From positions 19,948,063 to 20,012,062 of the forward strand of contig NC_056049.1 in assembly GCF_004379255.2 (NCBI RefSeq): 64,000 bases of DNA. The letters run 5' to 3'. Within the stretch, counting starts at the first letter, position 1. Each line of letters starts with the position of its first letter. Shown here in pieces: positions 11,105 through 23,905 of this stretch. The position numbers were made by a program, and so were the translations under genes. The notes under the pieces are model-generated. The model did not search any database and was not told the origin of the DNA. It was given only the letters and a program-made list of their open reading frames with translations. Origin of the DNA: Salvia splendens (taxonomy: Eukaryota; Streptophyta; Magnoliopsida; Lamiales; Lamiaceae).

Positions 11105-11962
11105 ATTCAAATTTTGATCTGACACGAATCCGCACGAAATTAACCTAAACACGAACACGCACATTTAGGATTTAGGTTCTTATAGGGTCGACCCAATAAT
11201 AACTCGGAAATTTTGGGTTGGGTTTGGTTGGATTTGGGTCGGGTTGGGTTATCCGTTAAGAAAAAAAAATTATTTTGATTATATTTATTAATAAAAATAA
11301 TATATTAATTTTTAAATTTTAATTATTTTTATTAATTTAAAAAATATTATAATTTTAATTTTATTAGTAAAAATATGATTAATACGGTTATCAATTATTT
11401 TTTATGATAAAAAAATATTACTGCATACTTAAATTTTATTAAAAAATAATTATTTTAATTATTTTAACTTTATTAGTTAGATTTAATTTTAATATACTTT
11501 AATTTTATTATTTGGATTTAAAAATTATTTAAATTACTATAATTATTTTAATTTTATAATATCTTATTTTATCGTGTAATATCAAATTTTAATTATATAA
11601 TATCATATGTCGGTCATTATCGTATAACGTATATATTGTGTAGTAACTTACTATTAGGGATGTCAATCGGGCCGGCCTATCGTATAACATATATATTGTG
11701 TAGTAACTTACTATTTACTATCATTAAAAGATGACCAATATTTTTTGGATGACACGAAATCCGCACGAATCCGACACGACCTATATTTTTTTGGATGACA
11801 CGAAATCCGCACGAATCCGACACGAATCTGTTTGGGTTGAACCCGATAAGAACACGATGATTTGGGTTGGGTTGGGTTGGGTTGGGTTGGGACACGATAA
11901 GGTTGGGTCGATATTGGGTTGACCCGATAGCAACCCAATCCGCACGATTTGTCAGCCCTAAT
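11105..11962. mobile_element. degraded hAT-like non-autonomous element
   Basis: Both flanks carry gggttgggt-type repeats (11200-11250 and 11865-11940) and cacgaatccgcacga motifs. The right side ends in gtcagccctaa, like a hAT terminal repeat. The centre is AT-rich and non-coding. A 43-bp direct repeat is present at about 11744-11830. No clear left terminal repeat or 8-bp duplication could be found, so the borders are approximate. Confidence 0.4.
11618..11715. repeat. 38-bp direct repeat enclosing a 22-nt hAT terminus
   Basis: The sequence 11618-11655 is repeated at 11678-11715 with one mismatch. The 22 nt between them (agggatgtcaatcgggcc and on to 11677) equal the terminus of the hAT element at 29797-30485, read from its right end. 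Nothing else of that element is present. Confidence 0.8.
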
Positions 11963-11992
11963 TTAAATCTAGTTTTGCATAGATTAAAACCC

Positions 11993-12770
11993 GAGTTGTG
12001 ATCAATGTCGAACTAATTTTAAAGGCCGAACTAGAGACTAAATTATGGCCATTAGATATAGTTTTTGATGAGATGCGAAATTATTTCGGTCTTCATTATA
12101 AGCCCATTTTACTTAATTGTAGTAGGTTTATTACTTTATTCTGGTACGTAATACCTTGAAACCACAGTATATTTTACTTACTTCCCGTAGGTTTTGAAAT
12201 GATTCAACACATGCTTTATTCGAATTCATTGAACTGAATTTTTTACTCTATTCACTTTTAAAAATACTTGAATTTATTCCAGTAGGTTTATTACTTCATC
12301 CAATAACGTTATTAATTCATTGGACAATGTATTTACTTCATTCAAGTGGGACTTTAAATGTTTCTACACATACTTCATTCAAATAATTTATTAGATCATT
12401 CAAGGTGCTTATTACACCATTCAATTAGGCTATCATTTCATTTTGTTGTTATAGCTGAAATTTTGGGACTATCACAGCGTCGACGGGATGGTCTTGACGC
12501 CTCCGTCCGTGAAACAACTTGTATGTAATGGAATGAAGTAATAATCCTATTGGAATGAAGAAAAAATCTACTAAAATGAAGTGATATATTCTGGAATGAA
12601 GTTTAATCATCCTAATATTTTATGACTTATTTGCCCCCTGGGCTGAAGTAAAATAGGCTCGTGATGAATGCGGAAATAATTTATACATTTACGCATCTTA
12701 TCCAAAAAACTATATCTAAAAACCTTAATTTGATTTAGTTCTGCGGCTCGGCAATAAGAAGTGCATTTGC
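11993..12770 (-). mobile_element. non-autonomous element, inverted relative of 13894-14660
   Basis: The left edge (gttgtgatcaatgtcgaac) and much of the interior match the reverse complement of the element at 13894-14660. Inner direct repeats built on gaatgaagtaataa and its complement occur every 20-25 bp. Borders are degraded and the (TA)n flank is lost. It is non-coding. Confidence 0.55.
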
Positions 12771-13163
12771 ATGTAATGAGACTCGATTATATATGTACTA
12801 CTCCCTCCGTCCCCAAAGAATATGCACTTTGGGGTCGGCACGAATTTTAATGTAAAATTGGTAAAGTGAGAGAGGTAGAGAGAAAAAGTAAATAAAGTAT
12901 TGTTAATGGAGAATGAGTCTCACCTCATTAGAGAGAAAATACTTTTCAAAATTAGAAAGTGTGTATTCTTAGGGGTGGGGAATTATACCAAAATACCGGA
13001 CTTACCGTACCGAAAAGAATACCGAAAGTACGGATTTTTCGGTATACCGTAGTTTTCGGTACGGTAATAGTATTAGATTTCTTATACCGCGGTATACCAG
13101 TATATACCGTTAAATCGAATCGTCGATATATACCGACACTTCGGCATACCGGTATACTGATTG

Positions 13164-13194
<31 letters not shown>

Positions 13195-13479
13195 GGAAAA
13201 TGATCAATACAAAACTTGATCTCAATACAAAATCCAGACCAAATCCTGACCATGAGATTTGACAATCCAATGGTCAATAATTAAACAAAAACACGGAGGG
13301 TCATTGTAAAGCAGTTTTAGGTCATATTATAAACTTTGGGTTTGAGGTCATGTTAAGATCATTTCATGTCATCCTTACTATAATGACGTAAAAATAAGCT
13401 TACAATGACCTAAAAATGAATTTTGTATGCTTGGTTCTGCATTTTTGTATTAAGAATGGTTTTGCATGGATCAAAACCC
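13195..13479 (+). mobile_element. (TA)n-bounded MITE, copy 1
   Basis: A 285-bp non-coding unit beginning ggaaaatgatcaatac and ending gatcaaaaccc, with (TA)n on both sides. A second copy of about 285 bp lies inverted at 14677-14963. The interior has ggtcat-containing short repeats spaced about 20-25 bp. Confidence 0.8.
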
Positions 13480-13498
13480 TATATATATATATATATAG

Positions 13499-13539
<41 letters not shown>

Positions 13540-13542
<3 letters not shown>

Positions 13543-13856
13543 ATGTATTCATTTCCTTTTTGCATATTTCCTCCTTTTTCCTTCTTGATCTCAGCCCCAC
13601 GATTTTGTCATCCGACGGTTAGATTGGTGTCACGTGTCATTTAATAATGCATATTTTCAGTTGAATAATGCATACCGACTAATAATGCACCATTATAGTG
13701 TAATAATGCAGATTTTCAGTTAAATAATGCACACCGACTAATAATGCACCATTATAGTGTAATAATGCAAATCATCTGGACCGTTGATGAATGAGATCTA
13801 ACGGCCCATATTAAGAAGGATAAAGGATCTAAGGGATGAATAGGAGACTAACGCTC

Positions 13857-13859
<3 letters not shown>
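13540..13859. mobile_element. (TA)n-bounded MITE with aataatgca repeats
   Basis: A 320-bp unit beginning gggatgtattcatttcc and ending gatgaataggagac...ctccc, with (TA)n at both borders. A 64-bp internal direct repeat (13650-13770) is built from taataatgca blocks. Non-coding. Confidence 0.7.
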
Positions 13860-13893
<34 letters not shown>

Positions 13894-13896
<3 letters not shown>

Positions 13897-14660
13897 ACAT
13901 TATTCACAAATCCACTCTTAAAGACCGAACCACCGAACCATACCAAATTAGAGTTTTTAGATCTAGTTTTTTGTGGATGAGAGACACAAATTTATCAATT
14001 ATTTTCGCCTTCATCACGAGCCTATTTTAATTCATCCGAAGGTAAATAAGTCATACTAACATGTTACGAAGATTTAACTTCATTCCAGTAGGTTTTTACT
14101 TTATTCCAATAGGTTTTTACTTCATTCCAGTAGGGTTATTAGTTCATTACAGTACGTAAATGCGGTTTCGCCGTCGCGTGTCGTTCTTTCTCTCTACAAT
14201 ATCTATCACCACCGCCACAACGCTGATATGATGTAATAAACATATGGAATGATGTAATAAATTATTGGAATGAAGTATGTGTAAAAGCATTTGAAGTCCT
14301 ACTGGAATGAAGTAAAAACCTTATCCAATGAAGTAATAACGTTTCTGAATGAAGTAATAAACGCATTTGAATAAATTGCATTTTTTAATATAAATAAAGT
14401 AAAAACTCATGTCAGTGAATTCAAATGAAACATATGTTGAATCATTTCAAAACCTACTTGAAGAAAGTAAAAACATGTTGTAGTTTCAAGGTATTACGTA
14501 CGGAATGAAGTAATAAACCTATACAATGAAGTAAAATGAGCTTGTAATGAAGACCGAAAAATTCACACAGCAGCACATCTCATCAAAAAAACTAGATCTA
14601 ATGGCCAAGATTTGGTCTCTAGTTCGGTCTTTAAAATTGGTTCGACATTGATCACGACTC
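13894..14660 (+). mobile_element. (TA)n-bounded element with gaatgaagtaa repeats
   Basis: A 767-bp non-coding unit between (TA)n tracts. The right end reads gacattgatcacgactc. Both halves contain aaactagatctaa-type inverted subterminal sequence. The interior has repeated tacttcattccagtaggt and its complement every 20-25 bp, with a GC-richer core near 14160-14220. It is related to 11993-12770 in opposite orientation. Confidence 0.7.
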
Positions 14661-14676
14661 TATATATATATATATA

Positions 14677-14961
14677 GAGAGTTTTGATCTATGCAAACTC
14701 ATTCTTAATACAAAAATGCAGAACCAAGCATACAAAATTAATTTTTAGGTCATTGTAAGCTTATTTTTACATCATTATAGTAAGGATGACATGAAATGAT
14801 TTTATCATGACCTCAAACCCAAAGTTTATAATATGACCTAAAACTGCTTTACAATGACCCTTCGTGTTTTTGTTTAATTATTGACCATTGGATTGTTAAA
14901 TCTCATGGTCAGGATTTGGTCTGGATTTTGTATTGAGATCAAGTTTTGTATTGATCATTTT

Positions 14962-14963
<2 letters not shown>
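14677..14963 (-). mobile_element. (TA)n-bounded MITE, copy 2 (inverted)
   Basis: This is the reverse complement of 13195-13479 with few differences, bounded by (TA)n at 14661-14676 and 14964-15003. Confidence 0.8.
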
Positions 14964-15007
<44 letters not shown>

Positions 15008-15759
15008 CATGATCTATGGCAAACACCCCTTAACCAAATAACTAGAGAACAAATAATAGCCACAAGATCAAAAAAATCAATGGCTAATAGTAATTTTCGA
15101 ATTTGATGATATATTAACTCCCTCAATCACAAATTTTCTCCATAATAACAAGTCAGGGGTATTATTGTCATTACACCATCGAATTAAATCCAAAATTGTG
15201 TTAGTCATTCAGAAATTCGCGCCGCTTCAATTCGTCTCTCTCGTTCTCCTCTGTTCAATCCGTCGAAAATCGCCGACTCAACCGCATTCAAGCCGTCGCC
15301 GTCGCCGTCGCCGATTAAACCGCATTCAACTCGTCAGCATCATCTACTTTGTCAAACAAATGGATACAAATCAAAAGGATTTTTCGAAAAGTAAGTTTCC
15401 TACTGATTAACAATCATTTCTAGGTTTTATTTTAGATCTGATTTAGATTTGTATTCTTTGTAGCTTTCGAACGAACAAAGAAAAAAACAACCGGAAGTTC
15501 CGTTTCACTTCACTCAGGCTCGAACCGTGAGTCATTCCTACTATTTATTAATTTTAATATACAATATCTTCGTTTGTTGTGAATATGAAAACCGTAGTTT
15601 CTGTGTTTAGATTTATAGTTGTTTCACTGATGTTAAGTGATTATGAAAACCGTAGTTTCTGTAGTAAGATTTATAGTTGTTTCACTGATGTTTAGTGATT
15701 ATGAAAACCATATGGCCTTTGTATTACGTTTACATGGTTAGATTTATAGTTGTTCTGCA

Positions 15760-16170
15760 AAAAAGAGTGAAGTGTTTTCTGAACAAGAGTGAAGTGTTTT
15801 CTGAACAAGAGTGATGTGTTTTGTGAACAAGAGTGAACTGAAAACAGAATAATAGTGATGTGTTTTTGTGAACAAGAGTGAAGTGTTTTCTGAATAAGAG
15901 TGAAGTGTTTTCTGAACAAGAGTGATGTGTTTTTGTGAACAAGAATGATGTGTTTTTGTGAACAAGAGTGATGTGTTTTCTGAACAATAGTGAAGTTTTT
16001 CCTGAACAAGAGTGTAGTCTTTTCTGAACAAGAGTGATGCCTTTTGTAAACAAGAATGATGTGTTTTCTGAAAAAGAGTGAAGTGTTTTGTGAACAAGAG
16101 TGAAGTGTTTTATGAACAAAAGTGAAGTGAAATCAGAATAAGAGTGATGTGTTTTGTGAACAAGTGTGAT
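15760..16170 (+). repeat. 22-bp minisatellite array 1 (ULP1-like gene intron)
   Basis: Alternating 22-bp half-units: one starts gagtgatgtgttttgtg, the other gagtgaagtaaaatcagaat or gagtgaagtgttttctgaac. Both share gagtga(a/t)gt. The array fills most of the second intron. Long open frames read from it on either strand are translation of the repeat, not genes. Confidence 0.92.
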
Positions 16171-17229
16171 GTGTCTGATTTTTTGCTATATTGATTTTTT
16201 TCCTCATATCCATGAAGTTGCTGCAGCCGAAAAAAGGTCTTAGATGCGTGAAGATAGACTGCTACAAAGTGTTGCACGTACAACTGAAATAAGCACAATA
16301 AATCAACAGGATGTTCTTCGAACAACAACTTCTGCCGAAATAAGGTCAAAAAAGAAAAATGATATGCAGAAACCAGGGAGTGAGTTATGTAATTATTTAT
16401 GTATTGGGCATAGTTATTAATGTATAATTTGGAGCTATATTAAGTGTGTATTCATGAATTTGATCAAAAATCTTGTATGTATTCAGCCTCAAAGCGTGGG
16501 AGGTCACAATGCATCGACAAACCAGAAATGCCTGCCAGAAAGAAACAGGCTAAAGCAAAGAGTGACAAATCTATTACTTGTAAAATCAGAAGACCTAAAT
16601 TGGTCATTAAGATAGGGGTGAAAGTTCTGGTTGATGTCATTGAGAAAATGAACTCCAAACAAAAAGCTGCTCTGGAAGAGATGGGTTTCGGACAGCTTGT
16701 GCATTTGAAGATACGATGTATTCCTGCTGACATGGCATTTTCACTTCTTGAAAATTTTAATCATGACAACTGCTCCAGAATAAAACTTGTTGATGATCAA
16801 CCATTACACATCACTGAGGAAGATGTGTATGCTACGTTGGGACTGCCAAGAGGAGAGTTGATGATTAAAAGAGAAAAGAAGCATGAAATGAATGATGTGA
16901 TGAAGACCATTGTCAATGCTAAGAAGAATAAAGCAATAACCCCAGCTGATTTGCAAGAGCAGCTTGATAGTGATCTAGAAGGTGGTGAGTGGTTTAAGAA
17001 AATATTTCTTATTCTGTTGGACAATGTTCTGATCTCACCAACCGCCAACGGAAAATGTCTTGGCCGTATCTTGGACGATATTGGCAACATTTCAAATGTG
17101 AGGCAGTACAATTGGTGCAGCTACGTGTTGGATAAGCTAATCACAGCACATGATAGCTGGAAACTCAAGAACAAATCCACCCCATTCACTGGACCAATCA
17201 CTTTCCTCTTGGTGAGTTTTCTATTTTAA

Positions 17230-17830
17230 CCACTCCTTTATAGTGAAGTAAGAACATGCTTAGAGTGAAGTAAAATCATATTTAGAGTGATGTTTTTCAG
17301 GGTTAAGTAGTAAATGCATGGTTAGAGTGATGTGTTTTTTATACATGAGTGAAATCAGAATAAGAGTGATGTGTTTTGCGAGTGAAGTAAAATGTGAATA
17401 AGAGTGAAGTGTTTTGTGAACAAGAGTGAAGTAAAATCAGAACAAGAGTGAAGTGTTTTGTGAACAAGAGTGATGTGTTTTGTGAACAAGAGTGAAGTAA
17501 AATGAGAATAAGAGTGAAGTGTTTTGTGAACAAGAGTGAAGTAAAATGAGAATAAGAGTGAAGTGTTTTGTAAACAAGAGTGAAGTAAAATCAGAATAAG
17601 AATGATGTGTTTTGCGAGTGAAGTAAAATGTGAATAAGAGTTAAGTGTTTTGTGAACAAGAGTGAAGTAAAATCAGAACAAGAGTGATGTGTTTTGTGAA
17701 CAAGAGTGAAGTAAAATGAGAATAAGAGTGAAGTGTTTTGTGAACAACAGTGAAGTAAAATAAGAATAAGAGTGAAGTGTTTTGTAAACAAGAGTGAAGT
17801 AAAATCAGAATAAGAGTGAAGTCCTTGTAA
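17230..17830 (+). repeat. 22-bp minisatellite array 2 (ULP1-like gene intron)
   Basis: The same half-units, in sense orientation to the gene, span the whole intron between the exons ending 17211 and starting 17860. A nearly exact block is duplicated within the array (17370-17430 and 17607-17670). Confidence 0.92.
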
Positions 17831-18737
17831 TGCATTTTATTATTGATCTGTTTTTGCAGGCATGCTATGTAGATAGGGTTGTCTACAGAACAAGACTGGT
17901 GGTTAGAAGATTCCCAACTGTCCGTAACTGGACAGAATTCATTCTTAAGGAGAGAGGAAAGATGGAATTTGATAATGGAGGCACCATTGGAAGAGGAAGC
18001 ATAGAAAGTATCATTGATCCTGTCTCCATTGAATCTTTATATGCCAACAAGGATTCAATAACTGTCACGACCTTTGTCCCTTCAACTGATGAAGCAACTT
18101 TACCTGTTGAAGCCCCCCCCTTCAACTGATGAAGCCCCCCCTTCAACTGATGAAATTAAAAGTTCAATTAGGGATGCTGCAGATGCAATTAGTAAAATGA
18201 TGAGGTATATAAAGGTTGCTCCAGCAAATACCAATGACATCAATTGCTTCAAAGTTGCAGCTATAAATGCACTAAAGATGGTTGGTGTGGAGGTTGATCA
18301 AGGGGACCAAGCTGTGTCTAAGCCAATTGAAAACATGACACAAGCTATGGAAGACGATCAAGAAGATGATCCAGAATGGATTCAGCTTATGGAAAAACTG
18401 ATGGAAATCCATGATGAAAATGCAAATTAGTGAATGAAGGCACAACAATTTTGCCTGATATTAACTTGGGAAAGAAACCAGTAAGTTCAAGATTTGGAAC
18501 AGAAACCATGGATATTTTAAATAATTTGATTGTGGTCTGTTGTACTTTAACACTTGACATTTGATTCAGAGTGAACTAAAAACAATTTGTATTATGTTCT
18601 GTACTAATGCATAATATTTATTTACTTTTTTGACTTTTTATTCTTATGTTATATCGCATTTCACTATTTGCAGGAGACAAATGAATTTTATGAAGATGTA
18701 GCTAAAGCAACATCACAAAACACACAGATGAAGGTAT

Positions 18738-19185
18738 AAAAAAGTGCTTCGAGTGATGTGTTCCATTGTTAAGTGAGGTTTCTATGTTGCATGTGTATAG
18801 TGATGTGTTTGTTAACAAGAGTGAAGTGAATTCAGAATAAGAGTGATGTGTTTTGTGAACAAGAGTGAAGTGTTTTCTGAAAAGAGTGATGTGTTTTGTG
18901 AACAAGAGTGAAGTGTTTTCTGAATAAGAGTGATGTGATTTGTTAACAAGAGTGAAGTGAAATAAGAATAATATTGATTTGTTTTGTGAACAAGAGTGAA
19001 GTAAAATCGAAGTAAGAATGATGTGTGTTATGAACAAGACTGAAGTGATTTCTGAACAAGAGTGATGTGTTTTGTGAACAAGAGTGAAGTGTTTTGTGAA
19101 CAAGAGTGAAGTGAAATCTCAATAAGAGTGATGTGTTTTGTAAACAAGTGTGAAGTAAAAATCGTGTTGATAGTGATGTGTTTTC
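18738..19185 (+). repeat. 22-bp minisatellite array 3 (ULP1-like gene intron)
   Basis: Half-units gagtgatgtgttttgtg and gagtgaagtg-, in sense orientation, between the exons at 18733 and 19206. Confidence 0.9.
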
Positions 19186-20021
19186 ATTTCTTATTATGAA
19201 AATAGGACGACATTGTGGATGCCCAAAATGCATCTGCAATAGAAGCATGCATGGAGATATATGCTGATGATGATTGTGTTCAATCAGAGTTAAATGTATC
19301 TGGCAAAAATCCTTCAACCGAAATAGTAGTTTACAATCCAGACATTGTAAGTGTTAAACAATGATATATCTCATCCATTCACCAACACTTTTAACAAACA
19401 TCAAGTGAACTATATGTCTTATATAGTGACGTTTTCATATCATTCTTGCCCTGACAGGTAACTGCTAGGATTGAACAAATGGAGATACGTTCAAAAGCTG
19501 AGAAGAGAATATCAGCTGCATTGAAATCTCCATTCCATGAAAGAGTGGTTCAGGCTAAAACCAAGTTTACCTTGAAAGAGTCACAAGTCTTTTTGTTGAT
19601 TATGACAACAAATGAATTAAATGAGTAAGATTTATATTATAGTTATGATTTAGAAAAAAAACATACAAAAGATGTGCTAACACACACACATGTTTGAACA
19701 GGGACACCATAGTGTATGATGATGATGTCATAATGGTAACAAAAAGAGAATTCTGTTCACTGTTGCCACATACGCTAATAGAAGTGGGTGTGATAAGTGC
19801 ATGGGCTTCTTATTTAAATAACATGGAAGAATACAGGTCCCTATCTTCATCGAGGCGCCTCTTTTTCACAACATACCCAACGGTAAGAATAGAATAAATT
19901 TTGAACAGTATTGTGATTATGAAAACCGCAGTTTCTGTGGTAAGATTTATAGTTGTTTCACTGATTTTAAGTGATTATGAAAACCGTATGGCCTTTGTAT
20001 TATGTTTACATGGTTAGATTT

Positions 20022-20240
20022 ACGAGTGAAGTGTTTTGTGAACAAGAGTGAAGTAAAATCAAAGTAAGAGTGATGTGTTTTGTGAACAAGAGTGAAGTAA
20101 ATTCAGAGTAAGAGTGATGTGTTTTGTGAACAAGAGTGAAGTAAAATCAAAGTAAGAGTGATGTGTTTTGTGAACAAGAGTGAAGTAAATTCAGAGAAAG
20201 AGTGATGTGTTTTGTGAACAAGGGTGAAGTAAAACAAAGT
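20022..20240 (+). repeat. 22-bp minisatellite array 4 (ULP1-like gene intron)
   Basis: About ten half-units arranged as regular 44-bp dimers, between the exons at 19882 and 20281. Just before it (19915-20020) is a copy of the sequence that also precedes array 1 (15580-15755), so array and flank were duplicated together. Confidence 0.9.
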
Positions 20241-21194
20241 GAATTATTTCAATCCAGATTTAACTTGTCTCATTTTTCAGCTGTATACAGTTGTTCACCG
20301 GCCTGATGGGGTCGACCTCATGACCATAATTGATAGATTCTGTGACAATTTACAAACTGAGGTTGAACAAATTCCGTATTTCAAATGGGCCGACGTAGAT
20401 TTGGTAAATACTGAACACAATTGATTCTTTATTATATTCTCTAGTTGTTTTTATTCTAAAATTATTATTATCTATGTAGGTGTTCTTTCCAATTTGTGCT
20501 GCGGAACATTACTATACCATATGCTTCAGATTTAGTACTAACAGTATAGTGCTGATTGACAATTCAAAGAATGCTGACGATGTGGACATAACAGTCAAAT
20601 ATGGTGGCATACCTGAAAATGTGGTAAGTATACACGATATACAGTGCAGTATTTTTGTGATTACAATGAATTATAGTTCTCTTTATAGTGAACTACATCT
20701 GATATTCATGATGATATATTGCAGAAATTATATTTTTGTCATTATTTGACATAAATGGGGTATCACAACCAAAGCAAATCAATAAAGGATGTGAGGATAA
20801 TAAGGCTCAAAATGCCTTGGAGAACAACATCAAATGTAGAAGATTGCGGAGTTTTTTTGATGCGACATTTGGAAAGTTATCATGGTGAGCGCGAACAAGA
20901 TTGGAAGTGTGGATTAACTACAAGAAGCAGAGGAATACTCCAAAGACTGAGAGCAAAGTATTGCAGCGCATTATTATTGTCGGAAAAAAACCATCAGTCA
21001 CTGAATATGTTGTCAGTAACATCAAAGCATTATGAAGAATATGGGAAAACCAATAACATAGATGTGGAAAAAATGATTGTAAACTTCAAGCGTTCATGAA
21101 CTATTGTAGAAAACTTCATCAGTGAATTAACAAGTACTTATTTTACATTAATATCTTGTTTACTATTTAATTCACTGTTGTGTTTTGTAAACCA

Positions 21195-21970
21195 CTAAAT
21201 GATGTGTTTCGTGAAGAAGAGTGAAGTAAAATCAGAATAAGAGTGAAGTGTTTCGTGAAGAAGAGTTAAGTAAAATCAAAATAAGAGTGATGTGTTTTGT
21301 GAACAAAAGTGAAACAAAATCAGAATAAGAGTGATGTGTTTTGTGAACACGAGTGAAGTAAAATCAGAGTAAGAGTGATGTGTTTTGTGAACAAGAGTGA
21401 AGTAAAATGACAGTAAGAGTGATGCGTTTGTGAACAAGACTAAAGTAAAATGACAGTAAGAGTGATGCGTTTGTGAACAAGAGTGAAGTAAAATCAGAGT
21501 AAGAGTGAGGTGTTCAATGAACAAGAGTGAAGTAAAATCAAAGTAAGAGTGATGTGTTTTGTGAACAAGAGTGAAGTAAAATCAGAGTAAGAGTGATGTG
21601 TTTTGTGAACAAGAGTGAAGTAAAATCAAAGTAAGAGTGATGTGTTTTGTGAACAAGAGTGAAGTAAAATGACAGTAAGAGTGATGCGTTTGTGAACAAG
21701 ACTAAAGTAAAATGACAGTAAGAGTGATGCGTTTGTGAACAAGAGTGAAGTAAAATCAGAGTAAGAGTGAGGTGTTCAATGAACAAGAGTGAAGTAAAAT
21801 CAAAGTAAGAGTGATGTGTTTTGTGAACAAGAGTGAAGTAAATTCAGAGTAAGAGTGATGTGTTTTGTGAACAAGAGTGAAGTAAAATCAAAGTAAGAGT
21901 GATGTGTTTTGTGAACAAGAGTGAACTAAAATCAGAATAAGAGTGATGCGTTCTGTGAACAAGAGTGATG
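21195..21970 (+). repeat. 22-bp minisatellite array 5 (between convergent genes)
   Basis: The longest array in the full-length MULE. It lies between the 3' end of the ULP1-like gene and the transposase stop. It contains a 262-bp internal direct duplication (21276-21524 against 21538-21786 are nearly identical). Confidence 0.92.
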
Positions 21971-23554
21971 AACTTACTGGCACTTGAGCATTAGCACTCT
22001 AAAAATTCGCATTGAGATAAAATTCACTCAAAAGTGTAATAAAATGAATCATTAGTACTCTAAAAATACTACAATGTGAACTATTTATATACAAATCCTC
22101 ATTGCCTCTGATTTGACTTCTCATTAACCTTTTTGCAGTTCCTAGAATCATGGTGTCCAATCTCATGACAGTTTCCACACTTTCGGCCTGGTTTCATTGC
22201 TAACTTTATTGCTGACTCCCTCTTCGATTTCTTCCTACTTCCACTTTCCTTTGTACTAACAACCTCAGGAGGATGAACTTCAATATTGTTCGGGACATGT
22301 GAGCCATAGAAGTTCTCAATCATTGCTCTCTTCTGTGTGGAAGACAGAACAACATCTTCGCCAAGAAGCTGCTTCCTACCTTCTTCAATAATTGCAGCGA
22401 ATGCATTGATTTGATCAATGTTCCCTTCAATGCTTTGTGCTGTTTCAATGAATAATCCATACAAGTTTTTAAATGCAATCTTCTTCTTGTCCACAGCAAG
22501 GTGTATTTCTTGATCATCACAAAAACCTCCATGTATTGGCTTCACAAACTGTGACTTCAACCATCTTCCTCCATGCAACTTCTCGGGTATCAACTTAACA
22601 AAATTATGTTTCAACACACAAAATATATGGCTGCACAATAGACCAAGTCTTTCAAATTTTTTGCATCCACACAAATAGGTGTCATCACCAATGGAGTAAG
22701 TCACTGTCCATGAGTTTGAATCCTTGTCCTTTATGTCATATACTTCAATATCTGTATTGGTAGACACTCCTAGAGTTGCACAAGACAAAGAGAAACATGC
22801 ATATACTATCTCTTCTTGAATTTCAGTATAAGCACTACCACTATATATCGTCGATGCATGTTTCTCGATTTCCAATCCTATTCGCAAAATAGGTACTTTT
22901 GTTGAATCATAGTATTCAAGCTTTGCACTATTACTTCTTTGAGTCTCCAGAGCATGATTATAGTTCATATAAAATTGCATAAGGTCAGCCCGAGACTTTG
23001 AGTACCTTTTGAAGAAGTTATTCTGTGATTCAGATATAGAAGTTGTCTTTATCAACGAACTCATCGGAAAATCACGGAAAAAGGCTGGAATCCAAAATTT
23101 TCTGGATGCAAACATTGATGAAAACCAGACATTATTGGTCAGCTCATATCTTTCCATTATAGCATGCCAAGTTTCCTCAAATGCATCAGGTTCTATCAAC
23201 TCTGACCATACACATGCATTCAGTTCCTTCTTTAATTGTTCACTACCAAGCATGTTCTTTGGCAATTTGTCAGCAACTTTATTCATAACGTGCCACATAC
23301 ACCACCGGTGTCTTGTATTGACAAGGACCTCCTCAACAGCAACTTTCATTCCTAAGTCCTGGTCGGTTACAATGAGTTTGGGAGCCACACCCATACACTT
23401 TACAAATTGGTTAAATAACCATGAAAAGGAGTTGGCATTTTCCTTGGACAAAAGGCCAGCAGCAAATGTCACAGGGCGACCATGATTATCCTTGCCCGTA
23501 AAAGGAGCAAATATCATACAGTATCTGAAATGAAAAACAATTCACTATAAGCAT

Positions 23555-23905
23555 GCAGAAAACACATCACTCTTTTTCACAAAATACGTCACTCTTGTTC
23601 AGACAATACTTCACTCTTTTTCATAATACACTTTCAGAAAACACATCAATATAAGCATGCAGAAAAATACATCACTCTTTTCACAAAACACATCACTCTT
23701 GTTCAGACAATACTTCACTCTTTTTCACAAAACACTTCACTCTTGTTATGATTTCAGAAAACACATCAATATAAGCATGCAGAAAAATACATCACTCTTT
23801 TTCACAAAACACATTTCTCTTGTTAAGAAAACACTTCACTCTTGTTCACAAAACACTTCACTCTTTTTCAGAAACACATCACTCATGTTATGATTTCAGA
23901 AAACA
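23555..23905 (-). repeat. 22-bp minisatellite array 6 (transposase intron)
   Basis: Half-units appear as their complements (cacatcactctt, cttcactcttgttca) on the plus strand. They read gagtgatgtg on the transposase sense strand. The array fills the intron 23525-23937. A 120-bp block with ataagcatgcagaaa is repeated three times. Confidence 0.9.

Larger units (their letters stand above)
15360..21099 (+). pseudogene. MULE-borne ULP1-like (C48) cysteine protease gene, damaged
   Basis: About twelve exons can be followed by splice sites and frame: 15360-15390, 15464-15526, 16227-16379, 16487-17211, 17860-18480, 18674-18733, 19206-19346, 19458-19624, 19702-19882, 20281-20403, 20480-20623, 20725-21099. 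The N-terminal half is a basic linker plus the domain typical of KI-MULE/ULP1 proteins (IPADMAFSLLENF, ITEEDVYATLGLPRGE). The C-terminal C48 protease domain shows His in AAEHYYTICF, Asp in VLIDNS and Cys in VEDCGVFLMRHLE. Damage: TAG at 16241, one extra C in the run at 18113-18120 (8 C against 7 in the neighbouring repeat), a probable 1-nt loss near 18428, and TAA at 20752, between the Asp and Cys of the triad. ULP1 proteins cleave SUMO; the role in MULEs is unknown. Introns 3, 5, 7 and 10-side carry minisatellite arrays. Confidence 0.8.

Noticed and set aside
15692..16119. Long open frames of 100-130 codons on the minus strand rich in His, Ser, Leu, Thr (LLFTKHFTL type), here and in the other arrays
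   Set aside because: They are translation of the 22-bp minisatellite. All frames stay open because the repeat lacks stops in them; no domain, no splice or start logic.
23009..23485. 158-codon plus-strand ORF over the MULE transposase
   Set aside because: Antisense to the clear MULE domain on the minus strand; no recognisable domain.
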